From: Rana temporaria
Taxonomy: Eukaryota > Chordata > Amphibia > Anura > Ranidae
Assembly: GCF_905171775.1 (NCBI RefSeq)
Contig: NC_053491.1
Span: 133,476,483 to 133,540,482 of the forward strand
Direction: 5' to 3'
Length of the DNA: 64,000 nucleotides
Part shown: positions 10,086 to 20,573 of the stretch, piece after piece
Layout of the letters: the number at the start of each line of letters is the position of its first letter
Position numbering within the stretch: the first letter of the stretch is position 1
Made by a program: the position numbers and the translations under genes
The notes under the pieces: generated by a model
What the model was told of the DNA's origin: nothing
What the model saw: only the letters and a program-made list of their open reading frames with translations
Database searches by the model: none

Positions 10086-10650
10086 AACGATTGGTTTGCG
10101 CAAAATTTATAGCGTTTACAAAATAGGGGATAGTTTTATGGCATTTTTATTAATATATATTTTTTTTACTACTAATGGTAGTGATCAGCGTTTTTTTTCG
10201 TGACTGCGGCATTATGGCGGACACATCTGACAATTTTGACACATTTTTGGGACGATTGTAATTTTCACAGCAAAAAGTGTTTATAAAAATGCATTGTTTA
10301 CTGTGAAAATGACAATTGCAGTTTAGGAGTTAACCCCTACAGCGCCCCCTAGTGGTTATGTGTGACCTCATATGTGTTTCTAACTGTAGGTGGCGGGGCT
10401 GGACGTGTGACGTCACTGATCGCCTTTCCCTATATCAGGGAACAGACGATCAGTGAACAGCTCCTGTGACCGATCGCAGGACACCAGCGGCGATCGGGTC
10501 TGCGGGTCCCGCGACCGCGGCCACGGAGCTTCAGACCGGGTCGCGGGTGCGCGCCTGACCCACGGCTGGGCACTTAAAGGGGACGTGCCTGTGCCCAGCC
10601 GTGCCATTCTGCCGACGTAAATGTGCAGGAGGCGGTCCTTAAGTGGTTAA
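10086..10650. mobile_element. RC family fragment, reverse orientation
   Basis: Read in reverse, the order GTTTGCGCAAA, TTTACAAAATAGGGG, GCGGCATTATGGCGGACAC, then the GC-rich end and AAGTGGTTAA matches the left half of RC. It lacks the opposite terminus, so it is truncated. A local hairpin lies around GATCGGTCACAGGAG-type words at 10440-10490. Confidence 0.7.
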
Positions 10651-10790
10651 AAGTGTGCAGAATCTCGAGCTACCCTGTGTAAAATATAAAAAAACATAAA
10701 CATTAAATATCAATAGAAAATCTGAGCATGGGATGATGCACACAACCACCTTGATAAAGTGTATTTCACATCAGAAGCCCCTCCATAAAT

Positions 10791-11320
10791 CAGTGGTTCC
10801 CCATCACATTTAGACCCCCCCCTCCATTATATTAAAGCCCCCCCCACTTCACAGCGTCCCACCTTTACATCTGAGCCATCCCTTTATGTCCACATAACAT
10901 CATAGTCCCCCCTGTACATCAGATGTATCCCTATGCTTAAGAACACCCCATTACGTCAGAGGGACCCCTATACATCCGGAGCCCCCTATACATGACTCCA
11001 TCATGACATCAGTGTCCACCCAATTACAGGGCCCCCCAATCACAAAGGCTACCCTTTCACAGGGCCCCCCAATCACACAGTCCCCATCAGAGAGCCCCCC
11101 CCCCCCCCAGTTACACACTTCACACCAGAGCCCTACCTCATGCGTCAAGCCTCCATAACCATAGCAATGAATGATGCTGTGCCTTCTGGCCTTAGAGCAT
11201 CTTTGAGTCTTGCGCTATTGGCAACCCATCTGCACCATGGCAACTTGTGATGCTGATAAAGGATAAACTCAGTCCCATGCTCATGTCACTCTGGAGGAAC
11301 CAGAAAGTTGAGAAACCCTG
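10791..11320. mobile_element. hAT-like element with degenerate CCCC-rich minisatellite
   Basis: The left end CAGTGGTTCCCCATCAC and the right end GAGGAACCAGAAAGTTGAGAAACCCTG-type sequence (11295-11320) suit a hAT miniature element. The ends are only approximately inverted and the flanking 8 bases are a poor match. The interior repeats a loose unit around CATCAGAGCCCCCCTATACA from 10800 to 11130. Confidence 0.5.
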
Positions 11321-11438
11321 TGATAGATATCATTTAAATCCTGGTACCTGTGTAATTTTTGGCCGTGTTCACAAGCATCTGCCAAAGATCATCCACTTCT
11401 GAAATCCCTTACCCTGTGATTTGCTACAAAGTTACAAT

Positions 11439-12128
11439 GGGCCAGATTCACAAATGAGATACGACGGCGTATCTCCTGATACGCCGTCGTATCTCTGTTT
11501 CTATCTATGCGACTGATTCATAGAATCAGATACGCATAGATAGCCATAAGATCCGACAGGTGTAATTGTTTTACACTGTCGGATCTTAAGATGCAATACC
11601 GTGGCCGCCGCTGGGGGGAGTTTGCGTCGTAAACCAGCGTCGGGTATGCAAATTAGGAGTTACGGCGATCCACGACGGTTTTTCGCGTTCGCTACGTCGC
11701 CGCTAGTCTAGTTTCCCGTTGCAAAGTTAGTCGTTTTTTTTTGGTGCCTTAACTTTACACAGCAATCGTATTGCTGTGTAAAGTATGGCCGTCGTTCCCG
11801 CGTCGAAATTTAAAAAATAACGTTGTTTGCGTAAGCCGTCCGGGAATACGGAATTACGCTACGCGCGTCGCCGTTCAAAAAAATGACGTCACGGCGCGAA
11901 AAGCACGGCGGGAGTTAAGAAAGGGAGCATGCGCAGTAGGTCCGGCGCGGGAGTGCGCCTAATTTAAATGGCACACGCCCAGTTAAATTGACCCGCCTTG
12001 CGCCAGAGGCCGCCGGCGTAGTTTTCATCGCAAGTGCTTGGTGAATCAGGCACTTGCGATGAAAAATTGCGGCGGTGTAACGTATGTATGATACGTTACG
12101 CCGCCGCTGCCCTACGTGAATCTGGCCC
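11439..12128. mobile_element. RE family element, AAT target duplication
   Basis: GGGCCAGATTCACAAATGAG begins the element and CGTGAATCTGGCCC ends it. AAT occurs on both sides (11436-11438 and 12129-12131). Subterminal inverted words include GATACGACGGCGTATC and AACGTATGTATGATACGTTA. The core has AGATCCGACAGGTGTAATTG with its inverse close by. It is a complete non-coding copy and a good reference for the family. Confidence 0.85.
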
Positions 12129-12533
12129 AATGTTCCAGTCTTACCATTGCAGAAGACGAGAGTGAGGTAAGGCCTCCTCCTGCCTGCTTTTTTATAAAAA
12201 AAAAATACTTTTTTTTAATATGATACAATTGATACAATATGATACAATTGACATATATTGTATCATATCTGGAATTTATTCATGCAGAGTTTTAGAGTCA
12301 CTAAAAGATCCACTTAAAGGCTTTTTTCACACAGGCGTTTGATTTGACGTTTGTTCCTCCAGCTGTATTCCCAGAAGATCTGGCTCTGTTATCAGATGTG
12401 TTTTGTATATTACATTTAGCTGCTGAACATAATTCTTCACATGTTTTCAGTGTCCAAAAAAAATCCTTGTTGTTTTTCCCCATGATGCTTTCATTTCCCA
12501 TAGTATAGTTGCGTCCTCCCATTCCCCGTTCCG
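12129..12533. other. Spacer with short ATACAATTGATAC repeats
   Basis: A small tandem and inverted cluster around GATACAATTGATACAATA lies at about 12220-12270. The rest, to 12533, may be the decayed 5' part of the Harbinger-like relic that follows, but no motif proves it. Confidence 0.4.
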
Positions 12534-12960
12534 GTGTCCAGGGAAAGGCGTCTGGCTTTAGTAACAGTGTTTGAGGAGCTGTTCTTGTTTGGAAGTGATT
12601 TCATAGTGAAGATGAATTACGGATCATACCAGATTCCAGTAATCATTTTGCTGCTTGTGTGGATGAGTGAGAGGAGACATACAGAAGTCGTATACATATC
12701 GTCTACACTGGGTCACTTGACCTTCCAGCATTTCTCTATTGGCTACTTTGTTGACTTGTTGGAGGAAATGGTTACCCCGACAAGTTCTGCAATTTCACTT
12801 GGATGTTGGTGGCAACCTTCAAACATTTATTGGAGTTTTAGGACCATGCCTGAAAAGAATGTAAACCAACTAATTTAATTTGTGGGAAGAAATCACTGAT
12901 GTGTTTTAGGAGAAGACTAACTTCCCTAACTGCATTAGAGCTTCAGATGAAAAACAGGTG
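12534..12960 (+). pseudogene. Possible Harbinger-type transposase relic
   Basis: The forward frame from 12534 has phrases that loosely follow PIF/Harbinger nucleases: LTFQHFSIGYF (about residues 63-73) and TMPEKNVNQLI at its end. After a stop and a frame change, 12919-12960 encodes NFPNCIRASDEKQV, close to the family hallmark NFPNCIGAIDG, whose aspartate is catalytic. Several stops and shifts separate the pieces. The combination and order support a decayed copy, but each match alone is weak. Host origin by domestication is unlikely given the breaks. Confidence 0.4.
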
Positions 12961-12996
12961 CATGGTCAAACCACCCCGCTTGGGATCCCCCTATAC

Positions 12997-13265
12997 CAGG
13001 CATGTCCAAAGTCCGGCCCGCAGGCCAATTGTGGCCCCCGGTCCAGTTTAATGTGGCCCCCCTGGTAATTTGGATATATATCTTTTGTGGCTCCCAAATA
13101 TATTGTATTTATCGGCGCTGCCTCGGAGGGGACAGGGAGGGGGGAATGAGTGCTGTCAAATTACATACAGGAGAATCTCCTGTTTACTCTGTGGCATCTG
13201 TAATAGGAAGTCCCGTCTCCTGGGCTGCCATTGGACGACTCCTCTGTCTATCATAGGAGCCGGGA
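12997..13265. mobile_element. hAT-like (Charlie-type) terminus and core
   Basis: CAGGCATGTCCAAAGTCCGG followed by CCCGCAGGCCAATTGTGGCC is a well-known style of hAT terminus. The core from about 13113 (CTGCCTCGGAGGGGACAGGG, then TACAGGAGAATCTCCTGTTT, a short palindrome) is repeated near 36192-36300. No right terminus is seen before RC begins at 13273. Confidence 0.5.
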
Positions 13266-13272
13266 CATTGTA

Positions 13273-13895
13273 TTAACTACTTCCCGACCTGCCGCTGCAG
13301 TTCTACGGCGGCAGGTCGGCTCCCCTGCGCGAGAGCCCGTACAATAACGTCGGCTCTCTTAGCGGCCACTAGGGCCCCCGCTCGACCCTGACTCCCGTGC
13401 GGGTGCCCGGCAGGCGCGACCGCCGCCGAGCACCCGCAATTGCTCGTTACAGAGCAAGGACCGGGAGCTGTGTGTGTAAACACACAGCTCCCGGTCCTGT
13501 CAGGGGGAGAAATGCCTGACCGTCCATTCATACAATGTATGAACAGCGATCAGTCATTTCCCCTAGTGAGGCCACCCCCCCCTACAGCTAGAACACACCC
13601 AGGGAACATACTTAACCCCTTCCCCGCCCCCTAGTGTTAACCCCTTCCCTGCCAGTGGCATTTTTATAGTAATCCAATGCATTTATATAGCACTGATCGC
13701 TATAAAAATGCCAATGGTCCCAAAAATGTGTCAAAAGTGTCCGAAGTGTCCGCCATAATGTCGCAGTACCGAAAAAAATCGCTGATCGCCGCCATTACTA
13801 GTAAAAAAAAAATATTAATAAAAATGCCATAAAACTACCCCCTATTTTGTAAATGCTATAACTTTTGAGCAAACCAATCAATAAACGTTTAGTTA
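13273..13895. mobile_element. RC family copy, left part
   Basis: Starts TTAACTACTTCCCGACCTGC and follows the RC order: a GC-rich stretch with a hairpin around 13458-13500 (GACCGGGAGCTGTGTGTGTA and inverse), AGAACACACCCAGG, TGTTAACCCCTTCCCTGCCA, CACTGATCGCTATA, CCCCTATTTTGTAAATGCTAT, GCAAACCAATCAAT. It stops near 13895 without the right end. Confidence 0.7.
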
Positions 13896-13981
13896 ATACA
13901 CAGCTTTTGTTCGAACTTTTCCAAAGGGACAAACACAAAAACTGTTCTCGTACGATACCAGATCCTCGATTTTTTGTTTAA

Positions 13982-14841
13982 CCCCCCCCTGGCGGTATTC
14001 CCGAGTCTGACTCGGGGTGAGATTTTTGGGCTACGATCGGTAACCCCGAGTCAGACTCGGGCTCGCCTCGCTGAATCCACAGGCTTGGTTTACTTACCTT
14101 GTCCCTGGATCCAGCGATGCCACCGCGCTGGGTGAGCGAGCGGGACCTTGCTCGATTCACACAGTGCCTCTGTGTGCCGCGGATCTCCGTTCCCTGCGAC
14201 GTTACGACGCACGGGGGCGGAGAACGGCGCCAAATTCAAAAAGGTAAATAAACACATTACATACAGTATACTGTAATCTTATAGATTACAGTACTGTATG
14301 TAAAAAATACACACCCCCCTTGTCCCTAGTGGTCTGCCCAGTGTCCTACATGTACTTTTATATAATAAAAACTGTTCTTTCTGCCTGCAAACTGTAGATT
14401 GTCCATAGCAACCAAAAGTGTCCCTTTATGTCAAAAATGGTTTTAGAGCAGCTAGAAAACAGCGATAATAAATTATAATCACTTGCAGAATTGTGCGATA
14501 GCGATTTGTGGGGAAATTCACCATAAAAAAATAAAACCGCGACAATTCTGCAACTAAGCAAATTTCAGTGATTTTGAGTTGATTACATTATTGAATAATT
14601 TTTATTATAATTATATTATTATTTGTTATAATTATTTATAATTATTTATTATATTATAATGTATAATTTTGTTTTTAAAAAAATGTCATATCCGGGATGC
14701 CTACTAGACTCTTGTTTGGTCAGATTTAAGTGAGTTATTCCTAAGAATTACAGGCCTACAGTATAAAACGCCAAATTTCCTTGCAAATAATGGTACCGCT
14801 TTCAGCACCTAAAATCTGAAATAATCATACCGCCAGGGAGG
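13982..14841. mobile_element. RD family element, TTAA on both sides
   Basis: CCCCCCCTGGCGGTA and TACCGCCAGGGAGG are inverted ends, flanked by TTAA at 13978-13981 and 14842-14845. Near the left end, CCCGAGTCTGACTCGGGG is a perfect palindrome, repeated inverted at 14043-14060. The core has the family phrase CAACTAAGCAAATTTCAGTG and an AT-rich TTATAATTATT stretch. It has no coding content. Copies at 27484 and 40962 carry TTAA as well. Confidence 0.8.
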
Positions 14842-14845
14842 TTAA

Positions 14846-15112
14846 TCGGTACAGTTTTCGTCTGAAAATGCAATACAAATACATAATATCACTTTCAAAT
14901 TTGTATTCTGTCCTGTGAGAATTTCTGAACTTTAGTAACCTATTCATTGTCAATATGAGACTAGCATGCAAAAAAACTGGATGATCATTAGTTCGATAAT
15001 CTGAATGTGTGTACTAGGCTTAAGGCCTCGTTTACACTTTTAACAGGCAGTAGAGCTTAATTTTTGCCCAGCAACTCCTCCCCTTTAGAAGGCAATGCAT
15101 GGGGGTGTACAC
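14846..15112. other. Spacer between RD and hAT-like element
   Basis: GTGTGTACTAGGCTTAAGGC near 15005-15024 looks like the end of an RF/RH-style element whose other end may be before the RD insertion. TAAGGCCTCGTTTACAC at 15020 is another small-element terminus without a clear partner. Confidence 0.4.
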
Positions 15113-16109
15113 TAGAGGTCGACCGATATGGGTTTTTCTCTGGCCGATGCAGATATTTAGAAATCTGGGTTGCCGATGGCCGATATATGATGCCGATTTT
15201 TGCGGCCGATATTTTAGGCCGATTTTTTTTTTTTTGGTGGCACTGGAAGATGGCACTAGCAGAAGGCACTTATTGGCACTGGCAGGTTGCACCGGATGGC
15301 ACTGAAAGATGGTACTAGCAGATGGCACTGATTGGCAGGTGGCACTTATTGGCACTGGCAGGTGGCACTAATTGACACTGGCAGGTGGCACTGATTGGCA
15401 GATGGCACGTGGCACTGTCAGGTGGCACTAACAGGCGACACTGGCAAGTGGGCACTGGTTGGCACTGCCTGTCAGCTGGCACTAATTGGCACTGGCAGGT
15501 GGCAATAGTTAGCACTGGTTGGCATTGGCAGGTGGCACTGATGGCTTTAGTTGGCACTGGATCGCACTGGCAGGTGGCACTGGATGGAAGGTGGCACTAA
15601 TTGGCACTGGATGGTGGCACTAGTATTGCCACTGGCAGATGGCACTGGATGGCAAGTGGCACTAATTGGCACTGGCAGGTGGCACTGGTGCAAAAAAAAT
15701 GGTGTCACCCCCCTCAGTACAGACCCCCCTCTCCCTCCAGTATAGACACCCCCACTGCTACAGACACCAGAGAGCGGTGAGTGTCCCACGAGCGTGGGCC
15801 CCTCCTCTGTGGGCGTAAACAGAGAGGAGGACCACCGCGCTGGGTGTACCAAGATGGCCGCGGCTCCGGAGCTAGGCCGAAGCCGCGGTCTTTCCTGATG
15901 CTATGACCGCGGCGGCAATCTGCGGATTGATGCCGCGGTCACAGCATCAGGAAAGGCCGCGGCTTCGGCCTAGCTCCAGATCCGTGGCACCGCTAGCGGC
16001 CATGTAAAATATCTGCCTAATTTGGATAAAAATCGACCGATGCCGATTTCTCCAAAACGGCCAAATATGGGCCGATATATCGCCCTGCCGATATATCGGT
16101 CAACCTCTA
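15113..16109. mobile_element. hAT-like element TAGAGGTCGACCGAT with near-perfect 8-bp duplication
   Basis: Ends TAGAGGTCGACCGATAT and ATATCGGTCAACCTCTA are inverted repeats. GTGTACAC precedes and GTGTGCAC follows, a 7-of-8 match to a hAT duplication. Subterminal GCCGATATTTTAGGCCGAT words are mirrored at the right by CCAAATATGGGCCGATATA. The interior is mostly a GGCACTGG minisatellite and then a GC-rich fold-back around 15870-15980 (CCGCGGTC...CTGATGCTATGACC mirrored). No transposase is present. Confidence 0.85.
15235..15690. repeat. GGCACTGGCAGGTGGCACT minisatellite in hAT-like element
   Basis: More than fifteen imperfect units built from GGCACTGG, GGCAGGT and CTAATT/CTGATT. It is a repeat array rather than a coding region, although it opens frames on both strands rich in tryptophan or cysteine/proline. 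Confidence 0.9.
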
Positions 16110-17010
16110 GTGTGCACACGCCACGGCTGCAATGCTTTGCATTACACCGTGGCAAAAATGATCCCTCCTGTTGTATTGACAGGCGGCACCACCCACCAAA
16201 TGTGATTTATTCATCTAAATAGAGCTGCGCTAAAACCACCGCACAACCATGTGTAATTAACACAGCTGTGGCAGGGTGCTGCAGGTTTTTAGGGGTTAAA
16301 ACCGGCAGTGAGAAGGTGACATAACATCTCCTTGTCGCCTGTTTTACGTCAAGAGCATATTATCGTGGATCACTCTTCTTCTAGTGTACAATAGTCCTCA
16401 GGAGCGAGTCTTTTGTAATTGACCTCACATTTGATCCTTATCAAGAGCTGATCTGAGTATCCAGGGGGGTTTTGTGTCTCAGATCTTAGGCTGGTCATGA
16501 ACCATGGTAATTATTGTCTTATTGCATCATGCTCCATGGTAATTACTGAGCTTTGGATGGCTGTTGACAAGCAGGCATAATCCTGTGGCCTGGTCACTCA
16601 ATGAACAGGCATATTTTGGCTGACTTCCTGTTAAAGTCAGGGGGGAGGGGGGGGTAAGCAGTATAGGATGGTGTTGGTGGTATTTTGTAACCTGCCTGTT
16701 AGATTGTTTTCCTAAACTGTAGCTGACTGACAGTGTTGGGGTCCATCCGCAAATATAAAATTGTTGATGGATAACTGTCAACCCATGTCTGTCTGTGCAT
16801 AAGTTAACTAAAAGCACACACAAAAAAAAAAAAAAAAATTAAAGTAGAACTAATCGCATTGATTTTACTGTTTCCTAAAACAGTAAGGGCTATTTTACAC
16901 TTGCTTCAAAACAGGGCGTTGGACACGCTTTGTTAAAGCTCTCTGAATGCCAGTCAAAGCCCCTGTCACTAAATAAAATGGTTAGCTTACAGTCCTGTTT
17001 ACACCTTGCC
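16110..17010. other. Spacer, no gene recognised
   Basis: CACGGCTGCAATGCTTTGCA near 16122 resembles the sequence just before the hAT insertion, consistent with a split small element. A C-rich run lies at 16640 on the reverse strand and a poly-A at 16819. GGGCTATTTTACACTTGCTT near 16889 is another small-element-like start. Confidence 0.4.
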
Positions 17011-17014
17011 TTTG

Positions 17015-17125
17015 CTTGGTGCTTCAATGAGGCTTTGGTGGGGCTTCGATGAGCTTTTGGTGGGGGCTTTGTGGGGCTTCGATGAGGCTTTGGTGGGGCT
17101 TAGGCGAGGCTTTGGTGGGGCTTTG
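17015..17125. repeat. 22-bp tandem repeat GGGGCTTCGATGAGGCTTTG
   Basis: Four to five imperfect copies of a unit mixing GGGGCTTCGATGAG and GCTTTGGTG lie close to the larger array that follows. Confidence 0.8.
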
Positions 17126-17204
17126 CCATAGACTTCTATGCATGTTTTCTATTTGGTGGTATTTTATCACTACTGGGGGTCTTATTTTTTGCTAAACAAA
17201 CAAA

Positions 17205-17600
17205 AAGGTGGCACTGATCAGGGGGCACTGATGAGACTGCACTGATAGGTGGAACTGATGGGCACTGATAGGTGGAACTGATAGGCACTGATAGGTGGAA
17301 CTGATAGGCACTGATAGGTGGAACTGATGGGCACTGATAGGTGGAACTGATGGGCACTGATAGGTGGAACTGATGGGCACTGATAGGTGGAACTGATGGG
17401 CACTGATAGGTGGAACTGATGGGCACTGATAGGTGGAACTGATGGGCACTGATAGGTGGAACTGATGGGCACTTATAGGTGACACTGATGGACACTTATA
17501 GGTGACACTGATGGACACTGATAGGTGACACTGATAGGCAGCACTGATTGGTGGCACTGATAAGGCACTAAATGGCATTACTGATGGGCACTGCTTTAGC
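17205..17600. repeat. 23-bp minisatellite GGAACTGATGGGCACTGATA
   Basis: About a dozen near-identical 23-bp units (GGAACTGATGGGCACTGATA plus GGT) run from 17230 to 17470, with diverged units on both sides. The reverse frames STYQCPSVPPISA are artefacts. No flanking transposon ends were identified, unlike the similar arrays elsewhere. Confidence 0.92.
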
Positions 17601-17610
17601 AGCAATGGGT

Positions 17611-18468
17611 GTGGAGTGTGTGGGACTAATGTCCTATTTACACAAGCCGCTAATCAGCTTTTTCTTTTTCCTCACAGTGACAGCTGATCATGTGGTAAGG
17701 GGCAGTATCTGCCCATTACTCCGATCTGCACAGCAGCAGCACATGCACGGGAGCACATACATGGATATCGTCCCGGCAATTTAGGCCCGCTCTGTAGCCA
17801 TCTTTTGACTATAGCATGGTTGGGAAGAAGTTGAGCACAATTCCTGATGAAGGGGAAAATGTTTGTCCCCCAAAATGCTGACATGTATTCTGCTATTGAT
17901 CAATTTTATCATTCAATTACCTTGGACTCTTTGACATTTGTATGGTGCTCTTATTGGATTATATGTATGTGGATTTTCGACTCTTGGTCCTTCCCCTGTT
18001 CCTGTTTGGTGGAGTGCTACCAAACCAGATCAAGTGTGCTCAGTGACAATATTAGTGACTCTTAAGTATCTGAATCCAGCGCCCCGTTTTATCTTGTGTT
18101 TGGACAGTATCAAATCCTATCTGATTGCTTATTGCATACAATATATGTCCAGAGCCTTCTGTGTTCACATATTAATTGGCTCCATAAAAGTTCATTTTCT
18201 AAGCAATAACTATAAATATTCATGGTTATGAAGGCACATGAACAACTGATGTGCTGCAATGACCATTCTTATGATGTCCCTTTAAACCTATCTGGCATGA
18301 AATATATTACCCAGCGTGCACTCATACTTCTCGCCTTTGTTTCCATTACTCTTATATCCAGGTTATGAAGTGTTACATTTATTGATTTTATTCTAGCAAT
18401 CACTGTTTTGTATGGATCAGTCCAGCACTGATGCAACTTTTTCCAAATACGCCATCTACCATGTAAAT
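17611..18468. other. Unassigned spacer
   Basis: No transposon terminus or coding motif recognised. Frames of up to 97 residues show no known domain. Confidence 0.45.
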
Positions 18469-18472
18469 TTAA

Positions 18473-19319
18473 AGCAGGGGTTCATCCTAAAAAAAAAAAA
18501 AATCTTTGTCTACCATGCCATCCAGCATACTAGCGTCAGCTACAGTATGCGTTTATTTATTTTTTCACTGTACTCACAGTTTAATCCATTAGTTAAGTTT
18601 CAGACTCCCGCGGGGAGTAGGCGTTCCTATGAAGAGGGGAACATGATTGACGGCCGGCTATGGCGCGTCACGCTTCCCGAAAATAGCCGAAATAGGACTT
18701 GGCTCTTCACGGCGCCTGCGCAGTCAGCTCCTAGTCTGTGCGCAGGCGCTGTATAGCGCCGTGAAGAGCCGAGTCCTACTCCGGCTATTTTCAGGAAGCG
18801 TGACGCGCCATAGCCGGCCGTCAATCATGTTCCCCTCTTCATAGGAACGCCTACTCCCCGCCGGAGTCTGAAACAAAACTAATGGATTAAAGGGGTGGTT
18901 CACCCTAAAAACTACTTTTTTTTTTATTACACTGGCCCCCCACATTACAATACGATTAAGGCTATTCGTTTTTTTTTATGCTGTACATACCTTTGTACAG
19001 CATATTCACCCGTGGCTTCCGGGTTGCAAATCCCGCAGGAGTGGGCGTTCCTAACATGTCTGTGATTGACGTTTTGACCAAAAACGAGCACCCCCCCGTC
19101 ACGTAAGCAAAGGTATGTACAGCATCAAAAAAAAAATAATAGCCTTAATCGTATTGTAATGTGGGGGGCCAGTGTAATAAAAAAAAGTAGTTTTTAGGGT
19201 GAACCACCCCTTTAAACTGTGAGTACAGCGCAAAAAAATAAAAATAAAGGCATACTGTAGCTGACGCTAGTATGCTGGATGGCATGGTAGAAAGTTGTTT
19301 TTTAGGGTGAACCTCCGCT
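18473..19319. mobile_element. Fold-back element with TTAA ends, hosting a second fold-back
   Basis: TTAA (18469-18472) then AGCAGGGGTTCATCC, and AACCTCCGCT then TTAA (19320-19323), bound the element. Two long arms mirror each other: AATGGATTAA, GACTCCGGCGGGGAGTAGGC, GAAGAGGGGAACATGATTGA and GCCGGCTATGGCGCGTCACG occur in both orientations around a centre near 18734. The centre is GCGCAGTCAGCTCCTAGTCT. A separate element sits in the right arm. No coding role is likely, although both arms open mirrored frames. Confidence 0.8.
18891..19211. mobile_element. Inner 321-bp palindromic element, TTAA on both sides
   Basis: AGGGGTGGTTCACCCTAAAA and its inverse form the ends, flanked by TTAA at 18887-18890 and 19212-19215. 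The arms continue with ACTGGCCCCCCACATTACAA and ATACGATTAAGGCTAT, mirrored. The outer element's left arm reads through the same point uninterrupted with one TTAA (near 18581), which proves insertion at a TTAA. Confidence 0.85.
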
Positions 19320-19470
19320 TTAAGGGTGAATTGTAGGAACGTAACTGCAATCTCCCCTCTAAATTGCTGAGATTTGAAATCACTTTCCTGTATAAAAAAA
19401 AACAGGCTGTACCTAATACGTTTACAGGATTATAGGTCCGCTACCATATAACTAGTATCCGGTACCTTAA

Positions 19471-19881
19471 AGTGATTGTAAACCCTCCATGTTTTTTCAC
19501 CTTAATGCATCCTATGGATTAAGGTTAAAAAACTTCTGTCACTGACTGGCCACCCCCCCCCCCCCCCCCCCGTTTTACTCACCTAAGCCCTGTATTTCCC
19601 AAGCCAGAGATGTGCTCTTCCCCTCTGCCTGTTGTCTCGGCTCTTTATTGGATAGATTGATAACAGCGCAGCCATTGGCTCCCACTGCTGGCAATCAAAT
19701 CCAATAATGCAGGGGGCAGGGCCGAGATTCCGCTTTTCCTAGGGAGTTATAAGATGTGGGGAAGAGCTACCAGACCCCAGAAGTCGAGGATCGGGGCCAC
19801 TCTGTGCAAAATTAACTACACAGTAGAGGCAAGTATGACATGTTTGTAAGGCTTATTTTTTTAAAAAAAATAACAATCCCT
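19471..19881. mobile_element. RB family element, TTAA ends
   Basis: TTAAAGTGATTGTAAACCC starts it and AACAATCCCTTTAA ends it. Family order: TTTTTTCACCTTAATGCATC with an adjacent inverse, GTTTTACTCACCTAAGCC, a GC-rich middle, then GACATGTTTGTAAGGC. A C run lies at 19553-19571. It shares its right TTAA with the next RB copy. Confidence 0.75.
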
Positions 19882-19927
19882 TTAAAGTGATAGTAAGGGC
19901 TAAAGTTTTTTTTTTTTTACGTCAATG

Positions 19928-20533
19928 CAGGGGGCTCCAAATTTTCTAAACAAGGGGCCAGTTTACTGTTCTTCAGACTTTAAGGGGGCCAGACTGTGGC
20001 TAGTGGGAGTATAACTTGTCCTGTTATCAGTAGGAGTGAGAAATGTATCTTTGGTATTAGGAGGAGAAATAGCGCCCCATCCTTGGTGACAGGAAGGAAT
20101 AATGCTCCATTCTTGGTATTAGTGGGAGGAATAGTGTCCCATCATTGGTGTCATTGGGAGGAATAGTGACCCATAATTGGTATCAGTGGTAAGGGTAGTG
20201 CCCCATTGTTGGTGTCAGTGGGTGGAAAATAGTGCCCCATTGTTGTTGTCAGTGGGTGTAATAGATCCCAATGGTTGGTGTCAGTTTGAGGAATAATACC
20301 CCCATCTTTTGTGTCAGTGGGAGAAATAAACCCCATTGTTGATTTCAGCAACAGGAATAATGTCCCATCGTTGGTGTCAGTGGGAGAAATAGTGCTCCAT
20401 TGTTGATGTCAGTAGCAGGAATTATGCCCCATTGTTGGTGTTGGTTGGAGGAATAGTGTCTTGTATCAATGAGAGGCAAAGTGCCCCAAGGGCGGAATAA
20501 AGGAAAGCAAATGACTGCAGTTTGGAGACTACT
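19928..20533. mobile_element. hAT-like element (CAGGGGGCTCCAAATTTTC) with minisatellite
   Basis: The left end CAGGGGGCTCCAAATTTTC and right end GCAGTTTGGAGACTACTG are imperfect inverted repeats of the Charlie style. The RB hairpin phrase is broken at AATG exactly at this point and resumes after it. The flanks CGTCAATG and CCGTAATG are only a partial 8-bp match, as expected for an older insertion. Confidence 0.65.
20085..20480. repeat. Minisatellite GGTGTCAGTGGGAGGAATAG
   Basis: About ten units around 34-36 bp carry TTGGTGTCAGTGGGAGGAAT and AGTGCCCCATTG. It lies inside the hAT-like element. Confidence 0.85.
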
Positions 20534-20573
20534 GCCGTAATGCATTCTCTGCAATAAGGGAGAAAACCTTTAA

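Noticed and set aside
17136..17605. Proline/serine-rich minus-strand frames with STYQCPSVPP repeats
   Set aside because: A 23-bp repeat cycles through frames, so open frames are expected by construction.
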